Assembly (NCBI GenBank): GCA_963682025.1 | Contig: OY821517.1 | Location: forward strand, 49,563,162 to 49,627,161 | Direction of reading: 5' to 3' | Length of the DNA: 64,000 nucleotides | DNA from: Cordilura impudica | Lineage: Eukaryota > Arthropoda > Insecta > Diptera > Scathophagidae | Shown here: piece after piece, positions 10,292 through 21,245 of the stretch | Layout: each line of letters begins with the position of its first letter | Position numbering within the stretch: position 1 is the first letter of the stretch | Program-made: the position numbers and the translations under genes | Notes under the pieces: model-generated | What the model was told of the DNA's origin: nothing | Seen by the model: only the letters and a program-made list of their open reading frames with translations | The model's database searches: none

Positions 10292-11214
10292 ACGGGTGAT
10301 CCAAGTAGAGATACTTTTTTCAATAGCCTTTTTTTGACAGATCACGTGTGAGTCTTGTCATGGTGTCATGTTATTTTTGTTTAGTATTGCTTGGCATTTC
10401 ATCATGGAAAGACTTACGCCTGAACAACGTTTACAAATCGTTCAACTTTATTACGAAAATTCACGTTCTGTGAAGAATGTGTTTCGTGCGATGTGTTTCA
10501 GCGATGAGGCCTATTTCTGGCTCAATGGATATGTAAACAAGCAAAATTGCCGCATTTATGACGAAGAGCATCCTGAAGAGATTCAAGAGCTGCCACATCA
10601 TCCAGAAAACGGTTTGGTGTGGTTTGTGGACCGGTGGAATCAATGGTCCATATTTCTTCAAAAATCATGCCGGTGAGAACGTAACCGTCAATGGCGACTG
10701 TTATCGTGCTATGATAACCGACTATTTGATGCCTGAAATTGAAGTTCGTGATCTCGGCGACATTTGGTTTCAACAAGACGGCGCCACTTCCCACACAGCG
10801 CATCAATCAATGGATTTATTGAGAGAACACTTCTGTGAGCAGATAATTTCACGTTTTGGACCGGTCGATTGGCCACCAAGATCGTGTGATATCACACCGT
10901 TAGACTTTTTCCTGTGGGGATATATAAAGTCTAAAGTTTATGCGGACAATCCCGCTTCGATTCAGGCCTTGGAGCAAAACATCACGCGTCATTCGCCAGT
11001 TACCAGTCGAAATGCTCGAACGACTCATCGAAAATTGGACTCAACGGATGGAAAATCTGAGACGTAGCCGCGGCCAACATTTGATAGACATAATCTTCAA
11101 AAAATAAATGCCAAAGAATGTTCTTTCAAATGATAATAAACAGTCCGCATTAAATTTGAACTTTCTGTGTTTTTTTCTTTAAAAAAGTAGGGAACCTCGA
11201 AATGGATCACTCTT
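10292..11214 (+). mobile_element. Mariner (DD41D), defective, with identifiable empty site
   Basis: Left end ACGGGTGATCCAAGTAGAGA and right end complement AAGAGTGATCCATTTCGAGG, flanked by TA at 10290-10291 and 11215-11216. The flanks (AAAATCTATTTCATAATA on the left, TACAATCACAATACCAGC on the right) reappear joined, with a single TA, at about 11899-11935. That gives a paralogous unoccupied site. The element keeps both ends but its transposase has an internal deletion, so it would need enzyme in trans. Confidence 0.88.
10404..11107 (+). pseudogene. Mariner (DD41D) transposase, internally deleted
   Basis: Starts at an ATG with MERLTPEQRLQIVQLYYENS, the typical N-terminal helix-turn-helix opening. 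After about 30 residues it jumps to the catalytic core (CFSDEAYFWLNGYVNKQNC, first D), so roughly 130 residues are missing. A frameshift around 10640 is followed by GPYFFKNHAGENVTVNG, WFQQDGATSHTA (second D) and WPPRSCDITPLDFFLWGY (third D). There are 41 residues between these two aspartates. A further frameshift near 10990 leads to the C-terminal RRSRGQHLIDIIFKK and a TAA at 11105-11107. Not functional. Confidence 0.9.
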
Positions 11215-12046
11215 TACAATCACAATACCAGCGTAAGATGTAAGACGTAAGACAAAACGGTGTGACTTATGATTGTATTGGTGAAAAAATTATGATATGT
11301 AATAACATTTTTTCGCTGTTTTCTCCATTATATTTTTTCACTTATAATAACATTTATAATTAATTTCCTCAATCATTTAAAAGAATTCTTAACGTTATAA
11401 TTTATTCCATATAATTGACATAATTATCACTGCATTTAATATTAATGCTAATAAAACGTAAAAAAATAAAAAGGAAGTGTTTGGAGATAAAATGAAGGCA
11501 CAATTCCTTGGGGAGTGTTTGGAGACAAAATGAAGGCACGATTTCAATAGGAAGTGTGTGGAGATAAAATCATGGAGCGAATAGCATATTAAAAACGTTT
11601 TGTTCTAAAACAGGGACCTAATTTCGGTATTTCATTTATTTTATTTTATTTAACATTTCTTTTTATAAACATTTAAAATTAATTTTCTAAATCATTTAAA
11701 ATTATTAATAACATTACAAAATTATATAAACAATTATCACTGCATTTAATATTATTTTTAATAAATAAATGAAATAATAAACACATGTAACCGGTACTAG
11801 AGCAAAAAAAAATTTAGAGCAAAATCACGAGCGTTTAAACCAATATCACACTTTATAAATATCTGAATTTTTTGGTGTGTAAACATGCGGTCAGGGGGTA
11901 AAAATCTATTTCACAATACAATCACAACAACAAAAACAGGGTAAGACAAAAACGGTTTGAGGTGAGATTGTATTGGTGAAAAGAATAGGAAGTGTTTGGG
12001 AATAAAATGAAGGCACGATTTCATTAGGAAGGGTTTTGATGTTTCG
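11215..12046. repeat. Repeat-rich block with stem-loop and 35-40 bp tandem units
   Basis: At 11475-11580 and again at 11989-12035 a unit like GGAAGTGTTTGGAGATAAAA followed by TGAAGGCACGATTTC is repeated four times. At 11907-11993 TTTCACAATACAATCA pairs with a complementary TGAGATTGTATTGGTGAAA, giving a stem-loop; it contains the unoccupied mariner target. About 11230-11440 is a diverged copy of 11930-12000. No coding potential. Confidence 0.6.
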
Positions 12047-13600
12047 AAAAATTAAAAATTAAAAATTAAAAATTAAAAATTAAAAATTAAAAATTAAAAA
12101 TTAAAAATTAAAAATTAAAAATTAAAAATTAAAAATTAAAAATTAAAAATTAAAAATTAAAAATTAAAAATTAAAAATTAAAAATTAAAAATTAAAAATT
12201 AAAAATTAAAAATTAAAAATTAAAAATTAAAAATTAAAAATTAAAAATTAAAAATTAAAAATTAAAAATTAAAAATTAAAAATTAAAAATTAAAAATTAA
12301 AAATTAAAAATAAAAATTAAAAATTAAAAATTAAAAATTAAAAATTAAAAATTAAAAATTAAAAATTAAAAATTAAAAATTAAAAATTAAAAATTAAAAA
12401 TTAAAAATTAAAAATTAAAAATTAAAAATTAAAAATTAAAAATTAAAAATTAAAAATTAAAAATTAAAAATTAAAAATTAAAAATTAAAAATTAAAAATT
12501 AAAAATTAAAAATTAAAAATTAAAAATTAAAAATTAAAAATTAAAAATTAAAAATTAAAAATTAAAAATTAAAAATTAAAAATTAAAAATTAAAAATTAA
12601 AAATTAAAAATTAAAAATTAAATATTAAGAATTAAAAATTAAAAATTAAAAATTAAAAATTAAAAATAAAAAATTAAAAATTAAAAATTAAAAATTAAAA
12701 ATTAAAAATTAAAAATTAAAAATTAAAAATTAAAAATTAAAAATTAAAAATTAAAAATTAAAAATTAAAAATTAAAAATTAAAAATTAAAAATTAAAAAT
12801 TAAAAATTAAAAATTAAAAATTAAAAATTAAAAATTAAAAATTAAAAATTAAAAATTAAAAATTAAAAATTAAAAATTAAAAATTAAAAATTAAAAATTA
12901 AAAATTAAAAATTAAAAATTAAAAATTAAAAATTAAAAATTAAAAATTAAAAATTAAAAATTAAAAATTAAAAATTAAAAATTAAAAATTAAAAATTAAA
13001 AATTAAAAATTAAAAATTAAAAATTAAAAATTAAAAATTAAAAATTAAAAATTAAAAATTAAAAATTAAAAATTAAAAATTAAAAATTAAAAATTAAAAA
13101 TTAAAAATTAAAAATTAAAAATTAAAAATTAAAAATTAAAAATTAAAAATTAAAAATTAAAAATTAAAAATTAAAAATTAAAAATTAAAAATTAAAAATT
13201 AAAAATTAAAAATTAAAAATTAAAAATTAAAAATTAAAAATTAAAAATTAAAAATTAAAAATTAAAAATTAAAAATTAAAAATTAAAAATTAAAAATTAA
13301 AAATTAAAAATTAAAAATTAAAAATTAAAAATTAAAAATTAAAAATTAAAAATTAAAAATTAAAAATTAAAAATTAAAAATTAAAAATTAAAAATGAAAA
13401 ATTAAAAATGAAAAATGAGAAATTAAAAATGAGAAATTAAAAGTGAAAAATTAAAAATGAAGAATGAAATTAAAGATGAAATTAAAAGTGAAAAATTAAA
13501 ACTAAAAAATGGAAAGTAAAAAATGAAAAATAAAATATTAAACATAAAAAAATAATAATGAAAAATAAGAAATAAAAAACGAAAAATTTAAAAATTAAAA
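12047..13600. repeat. Heptanucleotide satellite (TTAAAAA)n
   Basis: About 1.35 kb (12047-13393) of almost perfect seven-base units AAAAATT, roughly 190 copies. There are only three visible blemishes: a lost T near 12310, an ATATTAAG variant near 12621 and another lost T near 12666. From about 13394 it grades into AAATGAAAAATT-like variants and fades by 13600. The gradient at one end only, with an abrupt start at GTTTCGAAAAATT, suggests expansion from one side. Confidence 0.97.
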
Positions 13601-13779
13601 ATTAACCAGTTGAAACAATAAATAATAACAAATATTTTTATATTAGCAGAGCCCCTGCTGTTGTTTGCTATAAGTGATACATAGATGTTGTTGCTTTCTG
13701 TTTGATTTTAAAAAAAGTGCCATAAAAAATCTTTAATTATTAGTTGTTTACACATCTCCCCTGTTATCGGACTCACATG

Positions 13780-14410
13780 ATTTTTTCTTTTTCCAGTCTT
13801 GGATATTTTTCATATATTTCAATTTCAATTTCGATCACAGCGGTGGCATATACTTTTGAATAATTTGATTAAGGAAATATTTCCTTCTTCTTTAGAACTT
13901 GTTCGGCCATATCTTCATTATCTTCTGAAGAAGAAGATTTGATTCTCTCATAAAATTCTCTTCTTCTCTTTTGATTTGTAAAAATACGAATTTTTCACAA
14001 AATGTTTATGAATTTTTCACAAATATTCCAAATGCTATCATTCATAGTTAATTCATAACTGAAATTGCTACTAGATTGACAGTCGAGTACGGCTTTCTTC
14101 AAGCAGATCTTCTTAGCCAACGACGAAATTTTTGGTTTTAGTAATTTTTGCAAAAAACGCTCTGCATTAATCATGTATTTCCTTAAAAGAAGGACTAGAT
14201 ATAGTGTTGAGCACTGCGAACTGTTAACTATGACCAACACATCTAAAATTAATAATATTTGGGTGTGAATGTGCTAAAGTTTCTGCAGCTTCTAGTTCAA
14301 TATTGGAATTCGCATTTGTTTCAGCTGCGTCATAGTCATCTTCAATTTCAAAGTTTTCGTCCTCTCTTTTGATAATTCAGCAGCTTTGATTGTATGTTTT
14401 CCGTTCTCTG
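13780..14410 (-). pseudogene. Probable hAT transposase remnant
   Basis: Minus-strand frames read, in order, an acidic stretch (FEIEDDYDAAETNAN), then NIINFRCVGHS, which resembles the CAAHTLQL block of hAT transposases, then a segment with LLKPKISSLAKKICLKKAVLDCQSSSNFSYE, where hAT proteins usually have LRTP..KK..LDV.TRWNS. A tail includes NDSIWNICEKFINIL and NQKRREEFYERIKSSSSEDNEDM. Stops and shifts separate them. No BED finger, dimerisation domain or ends were found. The assignment rests on motif order only and could be wrong. Confidence 0.4.
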
Positions 14411-14508
14411 ATGTATTTGAATATACTTGCTGCAATCAAGAACTCTGATTTTTTTTATGAATATCCAAAAATATATTTAGTATTTATCCCTATAATACAA
14501 GACCAAGA

Positions 14509-15091
14509 CTAGCAGAGCCCAGCACTTGAAATTCGAGTGCAAATTCTACTAAATTATATTTTTTCATTAAATGTATTTCTTTCAATGTTTTTTTAATCTA
14601 TATACATATATACATATATATAAATTATGAATATTTAAATAAAATTCTTTAAATTGTGAATTTTTAAATAAAATTCATTAAATTTTTATTTTTTAAATAA
14701 AATTCATAAAATTGTGAATTTTTAAATAAAATTTATTAAATTTCAAACAGAAGATATACAACTGGGTTTATTAATAAATAATTTTATAAGAGTTAGGCTC
14801 TTAGGTACGCTAATCAATTTTAGTCAATTCCCAATTCAACACAAATTTAAAAAACACACACACAGCATTGTATAGTTTTTTATTTGAAGCTTAAATATGT
14901 GTTTTATGTGTTAGTAGCAACTTGAATGAATTTTACTCCTAAGAAATGTTCGAGATGGTACAAATCTGTAAATATGGTGCACAAATAAAAAGAAATACCT
15001 TTCAAATAATATATTTTTTGTCAAAATCGGTAGATAACTAAAAGCGTAAAATCGATCACAAGAAATCGTCTTGCCTATTATTATTATACAT
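14509..15091 (-). mobile_element. Helitron-like element (copy 3), longer variant
   Basis: Reverse copy: CTAG complement at 14509-14512, hairpin at about 14527-14540, 5' end near 15090. It is about 200 bp longer than most copies because of an A+T-rich insertion holding TATACATATATA and repeated AATTTTTAAATAAAATTCAT phrases (14590-14735). The same internal variant is seen in the copy at 29907-30371, so this is a subfamily. Confidence 0.7.
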
Positions 15092-15561
15092 TTCACATTT
15101 CATTTTGTTTCTTATGTCCATTGCTTTATTGTTTACAAGATCACTTATATTATGACTATTAACTAACACTTTTGAGTGCATTCATAATCGGATCGATTAT
15201 TTCTTTCATGCCAGAATCTTCAAAGATTGTGAAAAGACGGCCATTAACGGCTACCAATTTTACACATCATTCAGTGAAACTTTTTTTACACGTTATTATC
15301 TTTATAATATTTAACTCTCCGTCTAGCAACACTTCTGGTACCCTTAAACGCATGACAAGGTCCGTAGGGACCTATTTTTGTTGATATGACATTTTCTATG
15401 AAAAAGACATTTTAAAATTTTTGTTTTGTTATTTTATTATTGTTTATTAATTAAAGTGTTGATAAATAAATTAAAATATTTTTTTTTTTTATACTAAAAA
15501 AATTAATTTTTATGACTTTTATTATGAAAATTTACTTTACAATGAATAAAACTTAAAAAAA
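15092..15561. other. Unassigned DNA
   Basis: No recognised gene. It may be the 3' side of the adjacent piggyBac remnant, but I could not identify a TTAA-flanked end. The 70-codon frame at 15172-15384 has no features. Confidence 0.4.
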
Positions 15562-16075
15562 CTATTGTTGCGATGCATGTTCCTCATTTTGAGTACAGGT
15601 TAAGCACCGATGCATTAATCTTGAATGCTCTGCACAAACTGCATTGTTGCAGGAACAGCAATAGGCCCTTGTTTTGCGTTGACGACCGTACTCTGAACGG
15701 CATAGTCGACATGATGGCCTGTTTGTCCTTAGCGCAAACAACGGTGCAGCTGCTTCTGTTGGTCTTGGTACTATCTAAAATTAAAAAATATATATAATCA
15801 TTCTGCTTTTGACCTTTAGAATTCTTAATTCTTACCTTGACATCAAATTCCTCCATTGCATTCCGTATCCTTGGATATGCAGTTATGCGAGTATTCAGGG
15901 CACGTTCTTCAATGTTGGGTAATGCCAATTGCTTAGTAAGCATAATGAGGAATGAGCGCCGTCTCTTACTGGCTTCATCTCGTTGAATATTATGAATGCA
16001 GCTAATGCAGCGCTGCAGGATACATCCGTTATATGTATATGCCGCCTTAGATTTGCCGTATGTTTACCTTTCACT
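15562..16075 (-). pseudogene. piggyBac-like transposase, C-terminal part
   Basis: Minus-strand C-terminal half of a piggyBac transposase. Upstream exon (16075-15836): DVSCSAALAAFIIF, a one-base frameshift, then SKRRRSFLIMLTKQLALPNI. Downstream exon (15774-15562): a cysteine-rich module RPSCRLCRSEYGRQRKTRAY followed by CCSCNNAVCAEH and CLTC, ending at a TAG (15562-15564). A 61-bp intron (15775-15835; GTAAGA..TTTTAG) separates them; removing it joins VK to a frame that carries the whole zinc module, which validates the intron. In the family this CRD binds the element ends. The catalytic D residues lie upstream and are missing. Confidence 0.75.
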
Positions 16076-16429
16076 TCACATTTGAATTCGTTTGCTGCAT
16101 CATAAACAAATAAATTTTCATAAATGGATTAGAAAAATCGAAAACTTTAAAACAAATTTTTAAATTTGAATTTGAGTCCTCACTTTACTCAAAACAATTT
16201 AAAGTTGTGTCCTGGTTGCTTGTTCGCTACAAATAGTCGTTATTTTATTCCGTTTTTTTTTTTTTTGGAATGCAAGAAATGTAATGCTTTTATAAATTTT
16301 GGGTTCAACGGGTTCGGGTTGAAAGTTTTTATATACAGCGAAACTCAACCTGTTTTGTTTCGGGTTCTGGTTCGGTTTCAGTCCCTGCCAAATTTCATTA
16401 AAATAAATTAATTTTGCGACCTCTAGTTT
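16076..16429. other. Unassigned DNA with GGGTTCGGGTT phrases
   Basis: No gene supported. GGTTCAACGGGTTCGGGTTG and TTTCGGGTTCTGGTTCGG (16300-16375) resemble the phrase near 10030-10085, so a low-copy repeat is likely. Confidence 0.4.
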
Positions 16430-17160
16430 GATTACAAAGTTTACATGAACACACATACCGCAGGCAGACAGACAGACAGAGAGATAGACAAATAGATGGC
16501 AAACTGCTGGTGAAAGTGTACCGGCTGAGTGCCCTTCGAGTGTGTAGTCTACATCGAACTACATCAGAGGATGCGGTATGTGTAATAGCAGGAATGATTC
16601 CGGTAGATTTACAGGCAAGCGATGCTCAGAGATTTTATATATCGAAAAGGAATAATACAACTGCGTCAATGTCCGCAATGTATAGAGCGCAACGTATAGA
16701 GCGCATAGACGTCATAGAATGGTGAACTAGCACCTTAGGCGGGCACGGTTTTTACAGAAGCTATCTAAACAGATCGGGATATGATGATTTTCTTGGAAGT
16801 GCACAACATATTGAGAGTAGAAGAGTTAAAACGAAAAGAAACGAGGGAAGTAGCTGTGGTGATTAGCTAATTCTATTCTGTACTGCAACGTAATGCCTTA
16901 ATAGGTAGTCCTGCGGGGAAAAAGGGTGAAGAAGGAGGTGGTTGTAGTCGGTAGTAATCCGACATACCCAAGATACTCACCATCCGGAACAAAGAAAGAA
17001 AAAGTTAGACAGACAGACGGACGGACGGACATCGCTAAATCGAATCAAAAAATTATTCTGATTCGATCGGTGTAATAAAAGCTCTTGGTCTTGGTCAGAT
17101 ATTTTTGGTAGTTACAAACATCAGCACAAACTCATTATACCCTTACCAACAGCTGCCAGA
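16430..17160 (+). repeat. Interspersed repeat family A, 3' part, interrupted by a LINE
   Basis: TTTGATTACAAAGTTTACAT and GACAGACAGACAGA (16425-16490) match the late part of family A. The copy resumes at 16985-17150 with GACGGACGGACGGACATCGC, the CGGTGTAATAAAA block and CATTATACCCTTACCA. The roughly 490 bp between them is a LINE fragment that inserted near the CAGA tract. Confidence 0.6.
16495..16985 (+). pseudogene. R1-like LINE, C-terminal fragment
   Basis: Frame 16510-16725 reads KVYRLSALRVCSLHRTTSED followed by AVCVIAGMIPVDLQASDAQR, closely matching the region after the RT domain of R1/LOA-type non-LTR elements. The next frame carries LGGHGFYRSYLNRSGYDD, corresponding to the GHGCFR.YLHRFGH block before the C-terminal zinc knuckle; its expected CxxC is not seen. 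RT and endonuclease are missing. The tail merges into A-rich sequence near 16970. A 5'-truncated insertion, now dead. Confidence 0.7.
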
Positions 17161-17854
17161 AAGACAATGACTTTAATTCTCTCTGAATAAATTCGATAAG
17201 AAGCGAATCAAAACTATGCGGCATATAATTAATTTCATTTAAACTTGAACGAAAAAAATATGCAATTAAATAAACTAAATATTATCTAATAATTAACAGC
17301 CTTGGGCAATATAACGTTAACTTTAAAAGTACGTTTTTAATTAATTTCTGTTTAAATACATACAATATGTCGAATTTAATTTGAACTTTGTTTCCGGACT
17401 ATATCTACCAGCAAATATATATTATTTTATATAAAAAAATTCCCATATGTTCATTTTGAGTTTTGCGTTTTCAGGTATTTTAGAAACTGAATAATTTTTA
17501 TGTACATATGTATGTTAAATATTACTTGATAACAATTCATGACTTCAGTGCCAATATTGATAAATGATACGAGGAATACAAAGAACAATTTAATCATTAA
17601 ATTTTAATCTACAGAGATAAAAGAAAAACAAATTTACTTTTTGAGTTTAAAGTGAAATTTCGACACAGGTCGAACAATTTCAAACGTGTTGATATTGTAC
17701 ACAAGATCTTAGTGCCAATTTACAATTTATCATTCTGCGTGAAAACTGATGCATTTCATAGGATTGTAGGCGAAGCAAGATTGAAGAATTTTTTTATTTA
17801 TCTTTACACTATATCGTCTTCGTGTCAGGTTGATTTATTCTTCTTTACGTAGTA
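17161..17854. other. Unassigned A+T-rich DNA
   Basis: No gene, terminal repeat or tandem array seen. Confidence 0.4.
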
Positions 17855-18233
17855 TCTATAATATTAATAGGCAAATATTAATTGCTTGTGACCGATGTAA
17901 GTTTCACAGTTTTACCCCGATTTTGACAAAAAAAAATGTATCATTTGAAAGGTATTTCTTTTTAGCTGTTACCCAGATTTACAGATTTTCATCTTCTGGA
18001 ATATTTTTTTTGGAGTTATGATCGTTTAAAGTTGATACTAACACATACATAAAATTATAAAATGTATGTGTGTGTTTATTAAATTTGTTAATGTGTTTGT
18101 GTTAATATGTTGAGTTTGTTTTCTTCAATTAAAATGAGATGAATTGTGAAGCATACGTTTAGGGTCTTTATTAAATGAAAAAATAAAATTTCCTAGAATT
18201 TGCACTCGAATTTCGAGCGCTGGAATCTGCTAG
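17855..18233 (+). mobile_element. Helitron-like short element (copy 4)
   Basis: TCTATAATATTAATAGG start, hairpin CTCGAATTTCGAG near 18206-18218, CTAG end at 18230-18233, flanked by A on the left and T on the right. Middle part shares GTGACCGATGTAAG with the copy at 19138-19456, so these two form a subfamily. Confidence 0.75.
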
Positions 18234-18747
18234 TAATAATTAAAACAAAACGCATGCTAAAGAGTCAACATGTAAATTGGGTCTTACAGCTACAATTAAT
18301 CAAACTATATTCAGTTAAATTTTAAAAATTGTATTTAATTGATTGTGATTACTTCGAGTGCTTTTCAGTGTTTGGAAAGCGCTAAGTAGTCACACCGTGG
18401 CGGAATTGACAAACTGCTGAAAAAAATAAATAAGTGAGTATAGGATTTGATAGCTTTCACAAAATAGATCAGAGTGCGTTTACATCTAAACAAAATCTAG
18501 CATATACCAGCACAGTCTAGCTCATTTTTGCTAGATTTCCCATGCAAAACTAAATCGAGCTCGTTACTAGGTTTTAGCAAAATCTCACGAAATCTTGTCA
18601 AACTTGAGCACTACCAACTAATACTACTGTGTATTTTTAATATTGTAGTAGAAATTTACAACGCAGTGACTGAAAAATTGACAATTACAAAGAAAAGCAA
18701 AAGCTTGTTTGCTTTGAATAAAAAGGATATAAAATATTAATCTATAA
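18234..18747. other. Unassigned DNA
   Basis: About 18465-18560 and 19780-19870 share phrases such as AGATTT(T)C..TAGATGTAAA and may be the split flanks of one sequence around the Helitron-like pair. No gene. Confidence 0.35.
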
Positions 18748-19114
18748 CTAGCAGATTCCAGCGCTCGAAATTCGAGTGCAATTTCTAGACAACTTTATTT
18801 TTCAACTTAGCCAATTCACAAACCAATACTTTTTTGTTTATTATTATTGTGAATGAAGATAACAAACTCATTGACCAACACATTAACAAATTTAATAAAC
18901 ACACACATAGCATATGTATAATTTTATATATATGTGTTAGTAGCAACTTTAAATGCAATTTACTCAAAACAAAGGACAAAATTTAAAAATCTGAAAATCT
19001 TGAAAACAGCTAAAAAGAAATACCTTTCAAATAATAAACGTTAGGTCAAGATCGGGATATAACGGTAGAACAAAAAATCGGTCACAAGAAATCGCCTAAT
19101 ATTAATATTATAGA
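18748..19114 (-). mobile_element. Helitron-like short element (copy 5)
   Basis: Complement of CTAG at 18748-18751, hairpin at about 18763-18777, TC end at 19113-19114. Its 5' end faces the 5' end of the next copy about 24 bp away, making a head-to-head pair. Confidence 0.75.
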
Positions 19115-19137
19115 TATATATATTATAGATATATAAT

Positions 19138-19456
19138 ACTATAGATATTAATAGTCAAGGCGATTTCTTGTGACCGATGTAAGTTTCACAGTTTTACCCC
19201 GATTTTGACAAAAAAAAATTATCATTTGAAAGGTATTTCTTTTTAGCTGTTACCCAGATTTACAGATTTTCATCGTCTGGAGTATGATCGTTTAAAGTTG
19301 CTACTAACACATACATAAAATTATAAAATGTATGTGTGTGTTTATTAAATTTGTTAATTAGTTGATTTATGAAGCATATCTTTAGGGTCTTTACTAAATG
19401 AAAAAATTAAGTTTCCTAGAATTTGCACCCGAATTTCGAGTGCTGGAATCTGCTAG
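19138..19456 (+). mobile_element. Helitron-like short element (copy 6)
   Basis: Degenerate start near 19138, GTGACCGATGTAAGTTTCAC internal block, palindrome CGAATTTCGAG, CTAG at 19453-19456 followed by T. Slightly shorter through an internal deletion. Confidence 0.7.
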
Positions 19457-19650
19457 TAATTAGTAAAATAATGACGAATATATAATAAAAAAATATTTAG
19501 CAATTTCAAATTTATAACTTTTTATACTGACATATGCCCATTAATTGTGGAAAATTAATTTGTTTTTTCGCAAAATTTCTATTCAGCTTGTCTTTTTTTC
19601 ATTTCTGATGCATAATATGTATAATAATAAAATCTATTCCTTTTTAGAAT

Positions 19651-19706
19651 TTTCCATATATCCATTTTCCTATTGTTTTTCCATATATCCATTTTCCTAT
19701 TGTTTT
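19651..19706. repeat. 27-bp tandem duplication
   Basis: TTTCCATATATCCATTTTCC followed by TATTG occurs twice in a row. Confidence 0.85.
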
Positions 19707-19939
19707 GAAAATTTTTGGTATTTATAGTTTATACTTGTTATTTTAATCAGCCGGCTATTTTTGTGGAAACAAAATCTCACAAAATGTCAAAAAAGTTAGA
19801 TGTAAACGGTATTGATTTTGAAATAGATTTCAACTAAAATCTACTAGATTTTCTTTAGATGTAAATGCACTATAAGTGAATTTGAGCGATTCTTCGCCAA
19901 GACTTAATAGAATTTTTTGGCGATTTTTAATTGTTTTTT

Positions 19940-20470
19940 GAGCTATTATTGTACCCCATAGGGTATAATGATTTGTGGTAATGTTTATACCTACCAAAAA
20001 TATTTGATCTATTATACCGATGACTTAGATCTCGTACAAATGGGGTTCGTGTATGTTTATTATATTCATTAATCAATAGTTTAAAAATATATCTTAAAGG
20101 ACAATTTTTGTCATAGCTTCCATATAAAGCTGCCTCCCGATTTTCACTTAAACCTATCAAATACAAAAATATTGCACAAATTTTTCTCAAATTTGGTTTG
20201 TATATGTTTTTGCAAAAAAGAAGTGACTTTACGAAATATGGTCAGAATCGGTCCATTTTTCGTCCTAGTCCCCATATAAATATAGCATCCGATATGAACT
20301 TTTTCAAATCTGCAGGAAAACAAATTAATAAAAATTCCACTCATATTTGGGTTATGCTTATTTTTTATACACAATTAGTTGGACCTAACACCAATTCTCT
20401 ATACGCATGGTGTAGGGTATCGCTTAATCGCTCTAGATCGACTATAATTTCCTTACTGGTTTTTTTTTTA
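19940..20470 (-). repeat. Interspersed repeat family A, reverse copy
   Basis: Starts with ACCCCATAGGGTATAATGAT and carries the blocks for GGTCCATTTTTCGTCCTAGT, GATATGAACTTTTTCAAATC and CGCTCTAGATCGACTATAAT. The 100-codon frames are shadows. The CGGACGG part is lost. Confidence 0.7.
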
Positions 20471-20885
20471 CTATCTTTTAGACGTTTTTTGCGATTTTTT
20501 CTTTGATAACAAAAAAAAAATTGGACACACTCAATAAACCCTATTGAGAGATAAAAATCATTGAAGCGGTTTTCGAGTAACGGCCATTTTTATTTTTTTG
20601 CCCGCAAATGCTTTAGACTGGATTTATTGAGTACTTTCAAGCCTAACCTTTTTTATCCAAAAAAATCACAAAAAATAAAAGAAATAATCGCCAAAAAATT
20701 CTGTTAAGTCTTCGCGAAAAATCGTTCAAGTCGCGATATCTCGAAAATGCCTTTAGCAATTTATTTTTTTTGCAAGCGGTGATATAGTGCTATCAAACAC
20801 TATACTCACTTTTTGTAGAGAATCAAACACTATACTCACTTTTTGTAGAGAATTTTTTCACCAGTTCGTTTAGAGAGAATTGGTT
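20471..20885. other. Unassigned DNA with a short direct duplication
   Basis: A unit of about 30 bp, AATCAAACACTATACTCACT plus TTTTGTAGAG, is repeated in tandem at about 20791-20850. No gene. Confidence 0.45.
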
Positions 20886-21245
20886 TTGCTGTACAGAAAT
20901 GGGAAAATGCATGCTAAATTATGGGAAAATGCCTGTTAAGTCTATAGGAAATGCATGCTAAATAGTAAAAATGCATGTCATGTGCATGTTTTTGTTTTTT
21001 CGAAAGATTTTTTTTATTTGCAGCTTTGAAAATCATTTTTCTTAATTCAGTATGCAATTTCCTTACATTTAGCATGCAAATTTTTCTCATTTTTAACATA
21101 AAAATTCCCATTTTTAGCAAATTTGCCCAAATTTAGCAAACATTTTGCTATTTTTGACATGCATTTTTACCATTTGGCATGCATTTCCTATAGACTTAAC
21201 AGGCATTTTTCCCATAATTTAGCATGCATTTTTCCCACTTTTACC
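20886..21245. repeat. Foldback (long inverted repeat) rich in ATGCATGC
   Basis: Left arm (about 20893-20985) runs ATGCATGCTAAATTATGGGA, then GCCTGTTAAGTCTATAGGAA, then another ATGCATGCTAAA. The right arm (about 21150-21237) is its reverse complement, with a loop of roughly 165 bp that also contains TTAGCATGCAAA. Arms match nearly throughout. No transposase. It could be a foldback element or a MITE whose ends I have not resolved. Confidence 0.8.

Noticed and set aside
12047..13600. Telomeric or CRISPR-like array
   Set aside because: The unit lacks the G-rich strand of telomeres and there are no spacers; it is a simple satellite.
10266..13766. CAGGGGAG at 10266 and its complement at 13759-13766 as ends of one 3.5-kb hAT
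   Set aside because: Similarity stops after eight bases and flanking octamers do not match, so I treat them as unrelated.
13780..14410. Host gene on the minus strand
   Set aside because: Motif order better fits a hAT remnant; interrupted by several stops and no promoter or intact exon set.
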